This document shows positions 17,366 to 25,779 of a DNA stretch of 61,135 nt, in pieces. A program made the translations under genes and the position numbers. The notes beneath the pieces are model-generated. The model was not told the origin of the DNA. It was given only the letters and a program-made list of their open reading frames with translations, and searched no databases. Source of the DNA: Candidatus Zixiibacteriota bacterium (GTDB lineage: Bacteria > Zixibacteria > MSB-5A5 > GN15 > PGXB01); assembly GCA_900498245.1 (NCBI GenBank), contig LS998015.1, positions 3,246,668 through 3,307,802 on the forward strand. Direction: 5' to 3'. The first letter of the stretch is position 1. Each line of letters begins with the position of its first letter.

Positions 17366-18067
17366 CTAGTTCTGGATAACCTCTCCAACCTGGCCATTTA
17401 CCAGTCTTACAATTATTCGGCAACTTTTGGCCAAATCAATATTATGAGTGGCAATTAAAAAGGTGGTTCCTCGGGAATTATTCAACTGGGCCAGGAGACG
17501 GTGAAGCTTCTCACCGGTCTTGATATCGAGATTCCCGGATGGCTCATCGGCAATAACCATGCCCGGCTCATTAACTAACGCCCGCGCCACCGCCACTCGC
17601 TGCTGTTCACCTCCGGATAGCTGCCGAGGCCGGTGATGCATCCTATTCTCTAAACCTACATCGACAAGGAGATGTTCCGCCTTTACCGCGGCCTCCTGGC
17701 GGCTCACCCCGGCAATAAGGGCCGGAATCATTACATTTTCCAGCGCCGAGAAATCTTCAAGGAGATAATGATATTGGAAGACAAAGCCGAGATTGGAGTT
17801 GCGGAAATGAGCCAGATCGGTTTCGCTTTTATCCAATAGTCTCTCCCCTTTCAGAACCACTGTCCCTTTATTGGGGCGATCCAGCCCCCCCAATATATGG
17901 AGAAGAGTCGATTTGCCGACTCCGGATTCCCCCACCACCGCCGCCATTTCACCCTGATTTATGGCGAGGTCCACCCCTCTTAAAACCTCTAAAGTCCCTT
18001 CAGAGGTCTCGAAACTTCGAAAGACCCCGGTGGCTTCCAGAAGATGGTTATTTTCGGCCGCTTCCAA
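17366..18067 (-). CDS. lolD: Lipoprotein-releasing ABC transporter ATPase (LolD)
   Basis: 233 residues of an ABC ATPase: Walker [10 protein letters not shown] near 45, Q-loop [17 protein letters not shown] with the LolD/MacB-typical sequence, signature [15 protein letters not shown], Walker [13 protein letters not shown] and H-loop ATHN. LolD powers extraction of lipoproteins from the inner membrane for transfer to the outer membrane. The start is a TTG with GGAG ten bases before it; no ATG lies before the conserved LLEATGV. A strong promoter-like site is 33 bases upstream. The permease gene is upstream with a 93-base gap. MacB-type efflux is the alternative, less likely given the permease length. 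Confidence 0.92.
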   Translation of the reverse strand: MEAAENNHLLEATGVFRSFETSEGTLEVLRGVDLAINQGEMAAVVGESGVGKSTLLHILGGLDRPNKGTVVLKGERLLDKSETDLAHFRNSNLGFVFQYHYLLEDFSALENVMIPALIAGVSRQEAAVKAEHLLVDVGLENRMHHRPRQLSGGEQQRVAVARALVNEPGMVIADEPSGNLDIKTGEKLHRLLAQLNNSRGTTFLIATHNIDLAKSCRIIVRLVNGQVGEVIQN

Positions 18068-18099
18068 TTCAGCGTTTCTCCATCTTATCGGTTGACATA

Positions 18100-18128
18100 T
18101 ATATAGTTATTTTCGTCAGAATCGTCAA
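18100..18128 (-). promoter_or_regulatory. Candidate promoter of lolD-mcsA-mcsB-clpC
   Basis: On the minus strand TTGACG (18128-18123), a 17-base spacer and TATATA (18105-18100) form a near-consensus sigma70 promoter. Its predicted start near 18093 gives a ~26-base leader to the lolD TTG. It would let the ATPase and the McsAB-ClpC genes be expressed apart from the upstream lysS and permease genes. Confidence 0.6.
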
Positions 18129-18160
18129 ATCATTTAGAAAAAGGGCGGAAACTTGTGATT

Positions 18161-19390
18161 TTACTGCCTTAAGACCTCGATGACAGAATGCTTGGCGGCG
18201 CGATAGGCGGGGTAATATGCCGCCAAAAAGCAGATTATCATAGTGACCAGACCGGCAAGGAAGAAGTCAAAGGGATGGATTTCGATAGGGAGATAATCGA
18301 TAAAATATAATTCGGCAGGCAGGGATATCAGGGCATATTTGTTTTGAATCCAGGAGGCCGCTAAGGCAATGGACCAGCCACAGATAACACCAACCAGACC
18401 GATTGATAAGCCATTGTATATAAATATCTTACGAATTGAGGCGGCGGTCGAACCGAAGGTTTTAAGGATGCCAATTTCGGATCTTTTCTGCATTGCCAGC
18501 ATTACCAGCGTGGAAATAATCGAGAACGCCGCCACAAGCACAATTAAAATAAAACCGATAAACAGAATTTTCTTTTCCAAGGCAATCCAGGTGAAGAGGT
18601 TTTTATGCAGAACGTTCCAGGGGACAACATCGTACCCCGGTCCGATAGCCTCCTTGATTTCCGGGGTCACTTTATCGGCTAGATAAATATCGGTCAATTT
18701 CATATGGACGGCGGTGACCTCGTCATCCATCTGGAATAATTTCTGGGCGGCTTGAAGCGGGATATAAACCATCTCGGCGTCAAACTCATACATCCCGCTT
18801 TCAAAAATCCCGGTAATATAGAATTTGGCAATGCGCGGACGCAGATTGCGGCGAAGGTCCTCGCCGCGGAGAGAATATAGAACAACCGGATCGCCGACCG
18901 TGACTCCCAATCTGTCGGCCAGAGTCGTACCCATCAGCATTCCGGCGGCCAGTTCGGTGGTATCGAAATCGCTAATGTCAAAATTATAATCCCCCTTGAT
19001 GATGGTCTTGGCGATATCAGCGGTATTTTTCTCGCTATTCAGCTCGATGCCGCGAACCACGATGCCGTCGCCGGCCGAGGCCGAGGAAATGGCGGCCTTA
19101 TAATAAATGAAGGGCGACGCCGCCACGACATCGGGAACCTTCATGATGTCTTTTATCAATTCCCGGTAATGCGGAATGGTCATACCGTCGCGGGGAAAGA
19201 CCGTTATATGCGAAGTGGTTCCCAGCAAGCGTTTACGCAGTTCCGATTCGAAGCCGTTATGCATCGACATCACGAAGCAAACGACCGCCACCCCGAGGGT
19301 GACACCGAGCACGGTGATCCAGGTCGAGACCGAGGTGAAAAAATGGCCGGAGCGGAGATACCGTCCGGCTATAAATCGTTCATAGTACAT
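18161..19390 (-). CDS. LolC/LolE-family lipoprotein transporter permease
   Basis: 409 residues. One membrane helix (about 22-45), a large periplasmic MacB-like core (about 50-260) and three C-terminal helices (about 275-300, 320-350, 375-400) form the FtsX-type fold of LolC/LolE. The start YYERFIAGRYLRS followed by VSTWITVLGVTLGVA is typical of the family. Only one permease gene is present, suggesting a homodimeric LolCD2-like complex rather than separate LolC and LolE. The ATPase follows downstream. The ATG lies 49 bases after lysS. Confidence 0.93.
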   Translation of the reverse strand: MYYERFIAGRYLRSGHFFTSVSTWITVLGVTLGVAVVCFVMSMHNGFESELRKRLLGTTSHITVFPRDGMTIPHYRELIKDIMKVPDVVAASPFIYYKAAISSASAGDGIVVRGIELNSEKNTADIAKTIIKGDYNFDISDFDTTELAAGMLMGTTLADRLGVTVGDPVVLYSLRGEDLRRNLRPRIAKFYITGIFESGMYEFDAEMVYIPLQAAQKLFQMDDEVTAVHMKLTDIYLADKVTPEIKEAIGPGYDVVPWNVLHKNLFTWIALEKKILFIGFILIVLVAAFSIISTLVMLAMQKRSEIGILKTFGSTAASIRKIFIYNGLSIGLVGVICGWSIALAASWIQNKYALISLPAELYFIDYLPIEIHPFDFFLAGLVTMIICFLAAYYPAYRAAKHSVIEVLRQ

Positions 19391-19439
19391 AATTCATTCG
19401 AGTATTATACGCTCCGGGCGCCGGGCCGTTCTTCCCTTT

Positions 19440-20945
19440 TCATTCCGGGCGCATCTGGGGGAAGAAGATGACATCCCGGATGGAATGGCAGTTGGTTAGA
19501 AGCATCACCAGCCGGTCGATGCCGAAGCCCAGTCCCCCGGTCGGCGGCATCCCGTAGGAAAGAGCCGTGACATAATCTTCATCATACTGCTGGGCCTCTT
19601 CGTCGCCCGCCTGGCGCTGGGCCACCTGGTCCAGGAATCTCTGCCGCTGGTCTTCGGGGTCATTCAATTCGGAGAAAGCGTTCCCGGTTTCGAGAGTTCC
19701 GATAAACAATTCGAACCTCTCTGTCAGGCGTGGATTGTCACGATGCACCTTGGCCAGAGGGGAAATTTCCCGAGGAAAATCTTTTATTATGGTCGGCTGG
19801 ATGAGGGTCGGTTCCACAAAATGCTCAAAGAAAGCTTCGACCACTTTCCCCCAGTTTTTCAGGTCGTCGGCATCAATCCCTTTCTCCTTGGCCAGGGCTT
19901 TGGCGGCATCATATTCCAGAGGCAATAAATCTATCCCGGTCTTTTCCTTAATGGCATCAATCATGGAAATTTCTTTGAACGGCGGCTCGAAATCGATTTC
20001 GTATTCCTCATAGGGGATTTTGTACTTGCCATGCAGATCCAAGACCGTTTGCCGGAGCAGATCCTGGAAGAGTTGCATTATATCTTTGTAGTCGGCGTAG
20101 GCCCAGTACAGTTCGACCATGGAAAATTCCGGGTTATGCAGACGATCCATCCCTTCGTTGCGGAAGTCCTTGCAGAATTCCCAAACCTTCTCGAATCCGC
20201 CGACAATCAGTCTCTTCAGATACAATTCATCGGCGATACGCAGATAAAGGGTCATATCGAGCGTATTATGATGCGTAACAAAAGGGCGGGCCGAGGCGCC
20301 ACCATAGAGAGGCTGAAGGATCGGAGTCTCGACCTCGAGAAAACCGCGGCTGTCGAGAAACTGGCGGATCGATTTTATTATACGGCTCCGTTTAACGAGC
20401 GTTTCGCGAACCTCGGGATTAACGATCAGATCGACATAGCGGCGGCGGTAGCGCGTTTCTTTATCGACCAAGCCGGCATGTTTATCGGGCAAGGGCTGAA
20501 TGGCCTTGGCGAGAAGTTCAAAATTCTGAACCCGAATGGTTTTCTCCCCGGTGCGAGTGATAAACGGAACTCCAGTTACGCCCACAACATCGCCCAGATC
20601 GAGCAGATCAAAAAGGTTGAAGGCGGTTTCGCCGACGACATCGATTTTAAAATAGACCTGGATCCGTCCGCTGAAATCATGAATATCGGCGAATATCGAT
20701 TTCCCCATTTTTCGTTTTAGCATGATTCGCCCGGCCAGAGAGACGACGGTTTCAGAAGACGATAGAGTATCGAACCTCTCGATGACTTCGCTCACCTGAT
20801 GGCTCCGCACGAAACGGTAGGGATAAGGATTAATTCCGCTCTGACGCAGGTCGGCGATTTTTTTGTGACGGATGGCAAGCAGTTCGTCAAGAGGTATCGC
20901 CGGGGTTTCTTCGGGCTTTTTCGGATCGTGTGATTGGTCACTCAT
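19440..20945 (-). CDS. lysS: Lysyl-tRNA synthetase, class II
   Basis: 501 residues: an N-terminal OB-fold anticodon-binding domain (about 60-160, SLAGRIMLKRKMGKSIFADI) and the class II catalytic core with motif 2 around FRNEGMDRLHNPEF and motif 3 GLGFGIDRLVMLL near the end. It charges tRNA-Lys. It lies 9 bases after coaD and 49 bases before the lol permease in a minus-strand series. No T-box or leader element is visible between the genes. Confidence 0.98.
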   Translation of the reverse strand: MSDQSHDPKKPEETPAIPLDELLAIRHKKIADLRQSGINPYPYRFVRSHQVSEVIERFDTLSSSETVVSLAGRIMLKRKMGKSIFADIHDFSGRIQVYFKIDVVGETAFNLFDLLDLGDVVGVTGVPFITRTGEKTIRVQNFELLAKAIQPLPDKHAGLVDKETRYRRRYVDLIVNPEVRETLVKRSRIIKSIRQFLDSRGFLEVETPILQPLYGGASARPFVTHHNTLDMTLYLRIADELYLKRLIVGGFEKVWEFCKDFRNEGMDRLHNPEFSMVELYWAYADYKDIMQLFQDLLRQTVLDLHGKYKIPYEEYEIDFEPPFKEISMIDAIKEKTGIDLLPLEYDAAKALAKEKGIDADDLKNWGKVVEAFFEHFVEPTLIQPTIIKDFPREISPLAKVHRDNPRLTERFELFIGTLETGNAFSELNDPEDQRQRFLDQVAQRQAGDEEAQQYDEDYVTALSYGMPPTGGLGFGIDRLVMLLTNCHSIRDVIFFPQMRPE

Positions 20946-20954
20946 ATCGATAAT

Positions 20955-21464
20955 TTAAACCTTCATCTCTTTCACTTTTTTCATCAGGGCCTGCGCCACC
21001 ACCGAAGGAACCAGTCCTTTAATTTCGCCATGATTGGCGGCCACGTCTTTGACTATGGTCGAAGAAAGGTACACCCAGGACAGTGACGGCATCAAAAACA
21101 CGGTCTCCACGTCGTGAATCAACTTGCGATTCATCAGCGCCATCTGGAACTCGTACTCGAAATCGGAGACGGCCCGCAGACCGCGGACGATGGCGGTGGC
21201 GCCGAGTTTCTGGGCCAGGTCGGCGAGAAGGCCGTCGAATTTTATCACCTCAATATTTTTCCGGTTATTGATTGATTTTTTGACCAGTTCGAATCTCTCA
21301 TCATGCGAAAAGAGAGGGGCCTTCCCGGCATTCTTCGACACCGCCACGGTGAGATTATCGAAAAGGTGGACGGCACGATCGATTAACGAGAGATGGCCGT
21401 TAGTAATTGGGTCGAAGGTCCCGGGATATATGGCCAATTTCCCTTTATTCTTTTTTGGAGGCAT
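20955..21464 (-). CDS. coaD: Phosphopantetheine adenylyltransferase
   Basis: 169 residues; catalyses the fourth step of coenzyme A synthesis. The nucleotidyl-transferase motif YPGTFDPITNGH (about 13-24) and the C-terminal WVYLSSTIVKDVA segment are diagnostic. FDGLLADLAQKLGATAIVRGLRA is the conserved central region. A GAGGTG site precedes the ATG. The start overlaps the rsmD end by 20 bases; the rsmD-coaD order is common in bacteria. Confidence 0.98.
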   Translation of the reverse strand: MPPKKNKGKLAIYPGTFDPITNGHLSLIDRAVHLFDNLTVAVSKNAGKAPLFSHDERFELVKKSINNRKNIEVIKFDGLLADLAQKLGATAIVRGLRAVSDFEYEFQMALMNRKLIHDVETVFLMPSLSWVYLSSTIVKDVAANHGEIKGLVPSVVAQALMKKVKEMKV

Positions 21465-21990
21465 AAAATGTCACCTCGGTCTGGCCGAATTTCCTGTTCT
21501 TAAGAAGCGTCATTTTATCATCGGTATTTACGACGCCCGCTTTGTGCTCAATAATAAGAAATCCGCCGGGGGCAAGCAAGTTATATTCCAGAACGGCGGC
21601 GATGACTTCACCGGGCGGAATCTTCTCATAGGGGGGATCGGCGAAGATTATATCGAATTGCCGTCCTTCCCGGGCCAGTTGCCGGCAACCCTTGAGATAA
21701 TCGGCCTGAATCAATTCCTCCTGCAAATCCAGCGATTTGAGATTTTGCCTTATGGCCGTGAATTGCTGATGGGCGATTTCGATGAAGACCGCCGATACAG
21801 CGCCGCGGGAAAGGGCCTCGATTCCGAGCGTTCCCGCACCGGCAAAAAGATCCAGAACCGTTTTGCCTTCGATATCATTCATAAGAATATTGAAGATGGA
21901 TTGACGGACCTTGTCGGTAGTCGGGCGGGCCGCCATGCCGGGGGCCGATTTCAAAAGCCGCCCCTTATATTTGCCGCCGGTGACGCGCAT
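21445..21990 (-). CDS. rsmD: 16S rRNA (guanine966-N2)-methyltransferase RsmD
   Basis: 181 residues from the ATG at 21990. An in-frame TTG just before it is not needed, because the ATG is coupled by a TGATG overlap to the upstream gene. MRVTGGKYKGRLL at the start, LDLFAGAGTLGIEALSRGA as motif I and the catalytic DPPY in IIFADPPYEK are diagnostic for RsmD. It methylates G966 of 16S rRNA. It overlaps coaD by 20 bases. Confidence 0.97.
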   Translation of the reverse strand: MRVTGGKYKGRLLKSAPGMAARPTTDKVRQSIFNILMNDIEGKTVLDLFAGAGTLGIEALSRGAVSAVFIEIAHQQFTAIRQNLKSLDLQEELIQADYLKGCRQLAREGRQFDIIFADPPYEKIPPGEVIAAVLEYNLLAPGGFLIIEHKAGVVNTDDKMTLLKNRKFGQTEVTFYASKKE

Positions 21991-22844
21991 CAAAAGCCGA
22001 CCGTCAATCCGAGATTTATAAAATACTGATGAGCCGAGGGGATCAAATCACCGGCAAGTAATTCGGAGCGAAATTCGGGAAGAAGAGTTTTTATTTTCAA
22101 CTTTTCCCCGATTATGGCGGCCAGGTCGGCGTTGGCTTCGGTCCCGGATAATATTACAAGAGAAAGCGGGGCGGAATGGCCGCCGGTGAAAAGAAGTGAC
22201 AGGTGATATTGCAGGATCGCGGCCAGATCGACCAGAAGTCCGCGGGTATTGTAGATTTCTTTCTCGAGGCAGACATAATCATTGCTCAGTTGCCCGATAG
22301 CGGCGGGCAAGCCGCGATCAAGAATGCAAAAGGTGATATCATCGCCGGATATATCGAGGAGGCAAATCATATCGCCGCCCATCGGAATTGAAAAATGCTT
22401 AAAGGCCGAAGCCATGGCCAGTGAGCGAAGGCGGAATCCGGACGGCGCAAACAATCTGCTTTTGCACTCTTCAATTTGCCGCTGAATATTCTCCCGCCGA
22501 TAGGCCACGGCGAGACACTCGGGACAGCCGTTAAGATTATGGGTCTCCAGATAATAATTCTCTTCTTTTCCGGGCAGTGATGCCAGAAACTCGAACAGAA
22601 TCAGTTTCTCCCGATCAAGATTGGTGGAAGCCGGAATCCTTACTCTTTTGATGACGGCTTCCTTTTCGCTGACCCCGAAATGAAGAGTTCCACTTTCGTT
22701 TTTAAAGGCACCTTTATGGGACAAATGTTTCAGGTCATCAAGGGTATCGACTACCATCAGCCCGCCGCCGGACCGGTTGGCGGCGATCAGTATTTTATCC
22801 CCGACGACATTGAGACCGATATGACGCTCTTTGAGGTCTACCAT
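21990..22844 (-). CDS. PilM-like actin-fold protein (putative)
   Basis: 284 residues. The pattern resembles PilM/HofM-type actin-fold proteins of type IV pilus and competence systems: an opening strand pair (RHIGLNVVGDKILIAAN), a KRVRIPAS segment, a AYRRENIQRQIEECKSRLFAPSGFRL stretch like the PilM inter-domain region, and CLLDISGDDITFCILD as a possible phosphate 2 loop. The match is from pattern only. It sits between a ComEA-like gene (7-base overlap) and rsmD (1-base overlap), which supports a competence or pilus role, but no pilN, pilO or secretin genes are nearby. Confidence 0.5.
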   Translation of the reverse strand: MVDLKERHIGLNVVGDKILIAANRSGGGLMVVDTLDDLKHLSHKGAFKNESGTLHFGVSEKEAVIKRVRIPASTNLDREKLILFEFLASLPGKEENYYLETHNLNGCPECLAVAYRRENIQRQIEECKSRLFAPSGFRLRSLAMASAFKHFSIPMGGDMICLLDISGDDITFCILDRGLPAAIGQLSNDYVCLEKEIYNTRGLLVDLAAILQYHLSLLFTGGHSAPLSLVILSGTEANADLAAIIGEKLKIKTLLPEFRSELLAGDLIPSAHQYFINLGLTVGF

Positions 22845-23218
22845 GGTCGAATTTCGAAATAAGGTCCAATCTTTTCCAGAAGCTTTCGGCTGATACCGCG
22901 CACCTTCAAAAGGTCCTCAACCTTCTCGAAATGCCCGACACTGTCCCGATAGGCGACAATCCGCCGCGACAATACCGGCCCGATTCCCGGGATGAGATCC
23001 AGTGAATCGGCCGGGGAAAAATTCGGATCTACCCGGAAGACAGTCTGATAGCGGAGGTCACCGTCACCGACATTCACGCTCAAGTTTATCCCCTCGGTTC
23101 CGGCCTCGGAAAAACCTTTAATGAAACTATAGAAGGAAAGGATCAGAAGGAGCCCGGTCAGAAATATAACAACCTTCAATTGGGCCGAAGAAAAATCAAA
23201 AAAGCGGTTAATACCCAT
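22838..23218 (-). CDS. ComEA-like helix-hairpin-helix DNA-binding protein
   Basis: 126 residues: an N-terminal membrane anchor (about 12-32), a short linker, and a C-terminal pair of helix-hairpin-helix motifs (LDLIPGIGPVLSRRIVAYR and VEDLLKVRGISRKLLEKIGPY). Membrane-anchored HhH proteins of this size are typical ComEA proteins, which bind double-stranded DNA in the periplasm during natural transformation. The SLBB domain of Gram-positive ComEA is absent, as in many Gram-negative forms. It overlaps the PilM-like gene by 7 bases and heads the minus-strand series. Confidence 0.8.
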   Translation of the reverse strand: MGINRFFDFSSAQLKVVIFLTGLLLILSFYSFIKGFSEAGTEGINLSVNVGDGDLRYQTVFRVDPNFSPADSLDLIPGIGPVLSRRIVAYRDSVGHFEKVEDLLKVRGISRKLLEKIGPYFEIRPW

Positions 23219-23297
23219 AATTTAAAATCGTTCCGGAATGACTTTTAAATATATGAAAAAACAGTAACAAATACAACAGTCTGCAGATGGAGTACCG

Positions 23298-24803
23298 CTA
23301 ATTCGAAAGACGGCGGCAAACCCAGGCGCAATTTTCGAGATTGTGGTTCGGATTCAGAGCGTGCAGGATCCCGTCCATGAGCGACGGCGTCGAATGAAAG
23401 ACCGGTTCGAGCCGACCAAAATCCGATTCCAAATCCGCCAGATGTCTGGACAGGGAATCGTCGGTGAAGATAACGAAGTAATTGATGCTGTCCCGCGACG
23501 GGCCGAGTAAATCTTCGCTCCCGAGCGTATCCCTGGGAAAAAGTAAGATCGGCCGGGGTCGGCCAAAGCCCTCATACTCAAACGGAATCAGACGTATTCG
23601 CTCCGTCGAATCGACCAGAACTTTTTTGACATCATTCTGACGACTCAGATAAACGAACGGTTCGACCGCGCCTTTGTGAACATAATAGGTGGTGAAAACG
23701 GGCAATAGTACAATATTGACAATGACAGCCATTATGGCGGAATATTTGAATAATTTCATATTCCAAGACGCATGATCCCTTTGAGAAAGGAACTCTTTCA
23801 ATCCTATTATCCCCAAAATTATCAATAGCGGGAATATGGGAAGCAGAAAGCGCTCCTGCTTATTTGAAATCAAGGTGTGCGCCAGGAAAAACATTAAAGC
23901 GCTGGAAAAAAGAATGAGGTGTTCCCTGATGATGCTCCGCCTGAAATATGTCACCATGAAATAGATTGAAAAGGGCGGAATGAGAACACCGGCAACCAGC
24001 GCAAAATAAAACCAGAACGGCTGAGGGAGGAGAGCCGGTACAAAGGCCCCTTTGATCAGGGTAATATTCGATCGCCCGAACGAACCGAGATAGATCAGGT
24101 CGAGACTGCCGCTGAAAAGGAATATGACAAACAGCCCAAGGCAATAATAGACTGCGGGACGGATGGAGCGGGTAAGATACCAGACGGCAAAAGGGATCGG
24201 AAGTATAGCGGCGCCGACATTGAAACGAAACATCCAGGACAATCCGGACAAGATACCGGCCAGTAGGAGGTAACGTCCATCGCGCTCCCGAGTGCCGATA
24301 TAGACAAAAAATATCGCCGGGACAAAGAAATCGGCGGAAACCTGTTCGATAAGATTGCGAACCGCCAAATAGGGCAAAAGGAAATGGCCGGCCAAAATTA
24401 GCCCGCCGACAAGGGCAAAATTGTCACTGCCGGTGGCAGTTTTAATATATTTAAAACCATACCATACTGTCAGAAGGGACAGCAGGGCATGCAGAAGACG
24501 CACCAGGTACATCATCGGATCGAGATTCGCTATCCCCGCGATCTGTTCCAGTTTCAGAACCGCATAAAGGGCGACATTGTAAAGCGGCGAGCGGGCAATT
24601 TCCTGGGAGGGAACCGCATCCCAGCGCATCAATCCCTCGGCATTGGTCAACCCGGAAGTTACCCCCTGGTAGGCGATTTTGACGGTTTCGAAAAAATCAT
24701 CAGATGCCATATATCCCCGGGAGAAGATAACAGCAATCAGGCGCAAAATAAAAGCGACCGTCATGCAGGTCAGTAAAGGGTGTTTGCGAATTGCCGCGAT
24801 CAT
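23298..24803 (-). CDS. GT-C-fold membrane glycosyltransferase (ALG9/PIG-like)
   Basis: 501 residues with about 10-12 membrane helices. The first external loop carries the acidic pair of GT-C enzymes (GYMASDDFFE, about 30-39). SNKQERFLLPIFPLL near residue 310 resembles the HKEERF signature of ALG9/PIG-B-type (GT22) mannosyltransferases. Such enzymes use polyprenyl-phosphate sugars to glycosylate lipids or proteins. A soluble C-terminal tail follows (about 390-501). It is 3 bases downstream of an EamA transporter gene and near the DUF2723 protein, another GT-C-like enzyme. Acceptor and sugar are unknown. Confidence 0.75.
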   Translation of the reverse strand: MIAAIRKHPLLTCMTVAFILRLIAVIFSRGYMASDDFFETVKIAYQGVTSGLTNAEGLMRWDAVPSQEIARSPLYNVALYAVLKLEQIAGIANLDPMMYLVRLLHALLSLLTVWYGFKYIKTATGSDNFALVGGLILAGHFLLPYLAVRNLIEQVSADFFVPAIFFVYIGTRERDGRYLLLAGILSGLSWMFRFNVGAAILPIPFAVWYLTRSIRPAVYYCLGLFVIFLFSGSLDLIYLGSFGRSNITLIKGAFVPALLPQPFWFYFALVAGVLIPPFSIYFMVTYFRRSIIREHLILFSSALMFFLAHTLISNKQERFLLPIFPLLIILGIIGLKEFLSQRDHASWNMKLFKYSAIMAVIVNIVLLPVFTTYYVHKGAVEPFVYLSRQNDVKKVLVDSTERIRLIPFEYEGFGRPRPILLFPRDTLGSEDLLGPSRDSINYFVIFTDDSLSRHLADLESDFGRLEPVFHSTPSLMDGILHALNPNHNLENCAWVCRRLSN

Positions 24804-24806
24804 AAA

Positions 24807-25661
24807 TTATCCTCTGAGCACCAATGCGACACCGGCCAAGATCAGGATGGTGCCAAATATGACAAGCGCCGTTATAGTTTCGGAGAGAAAGAAATGGCCG
24901 ACAAGTATAGCGATGACAGGGATAATGAATGAAATCAGGGAGACGCTTATCGCCCGCATTTTTTGAAGGAGCCAGTAGTACCCCAGAAAAGCGACCACGG
25001 TTCCGAAAAGAGCCAGATAGGCCAGGGCCCCGACGGACTTGGCGGTGATCTTGAAAGCACTCAAAGGCTCGAATATCATGGCAGTTAGAATTATCAAAAT
25101 GGCCCCGACTGTCATCTGTATGGCGGCCATAACAAAGATGTCATGATTTTTCAGATAGGCGCGAATATAGACAGTTCCATAGGCCGAAGCCACCGCCGCC
25201 AGAACCGCCATCAGGACGCCCCAAAACCGAAACTGCGATTCCTGCAAGGACGAATAGGAGACCATCACGATGCCGATAAGTCCGATCGCCATGCCGAGCC
25301 ATCCAAGCGGCGATAAGCGCTCCTCGCGAAGCATGAAATAAGAAATCAAGGCTACAAATATCGGAAAGCCGGAGAAAATTACGGCGGTCAGGGAGGAATC
25401 GATATGGGTTTCCGCCGAGTAAACCAGCATATAGCTGGCGGCATACATAAAAACTCCGGGAAAAGCGATCTTTATTATTTCCCCCTTATCGCGCGGATAA
25501 ACCCGCCGGCGAATCGAATTAATAATGACAATAATAAGACTGGCCGCAACGAATCTTATTCCGGCCGACCAAAAGGGAGGGGAATCTTCAAGACCGATTT
25601 TGATGGCCATCCAGGTTGAGCCCCAGATCAGGCTAAGGAGAGCGAAAAGCGTAATTGACAT
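24807..25661 (-). CDS. EamA/DMT-family membrane transporter
   Basis: 284 residues, about ten membrane helices in two EamA repeats. The start SITLFALLSLIWGSTWMAIKIGLED is the typical first helix of RhaT/YdcZ-like DMT exporters; MLREERLSPLGWLGM ends the first repeat and FLSETITALVIFG the second. The substrate is not readable. It lies 3 bases upstream of the GT-C gene, so the two may be co-transcribed, but DMT genes often move independently. Confidence 0.9.
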   Translation of the reverse strand: MSITLFALLSLIWGSTWMAIKIGLEDSPPFWSAGIRFVAASLIIVIINSIRRRVYPRDKGEIIKIAFPGVFMYAASYMLVYSAETHIDSSLTAVIFSGFPIFVALISYFMLREERLSPLGWLGMAIGLIGIVMVSYSSLQESQFRFWGVLMAVLAAVASAYGTVYIRAYLKNHDIFVMAAIQMTVGAILIILTAMIFEPLSAFKITAKSVGALAYLALFGTVVAFLGYYWLLQKMRAISVSLISFIIPVIAILVGHFFLSETITALVIFGTILILAGVALVLRG

Positions 25662-25731
25662 ATTGCGGGAATTAACGGCGGAGGAAGTGGCTTGTCAATC
25701 CCTATATGACTTTGCCTCGGAGGACCAAATG

Positions 25732-25761
25732 AAAAAAGCCGGCGGATTACCGCCGGCTTTT
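25732..25761 (-). terminator. Rho-independent terminator after the DUF2723 gene
   Basis: A perfect 12-bp stem (25734-25745 with 25750-25761, loop ATTA) with an AAAAGCCGGCGG arm is followed on the minus strand by further T residues. It separates the DUF2723 gene from the EamA/GT-C genes. Confidence 0.93.
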
Positions 25762-25779
25762 GAGAAATTTGAAAAATCG

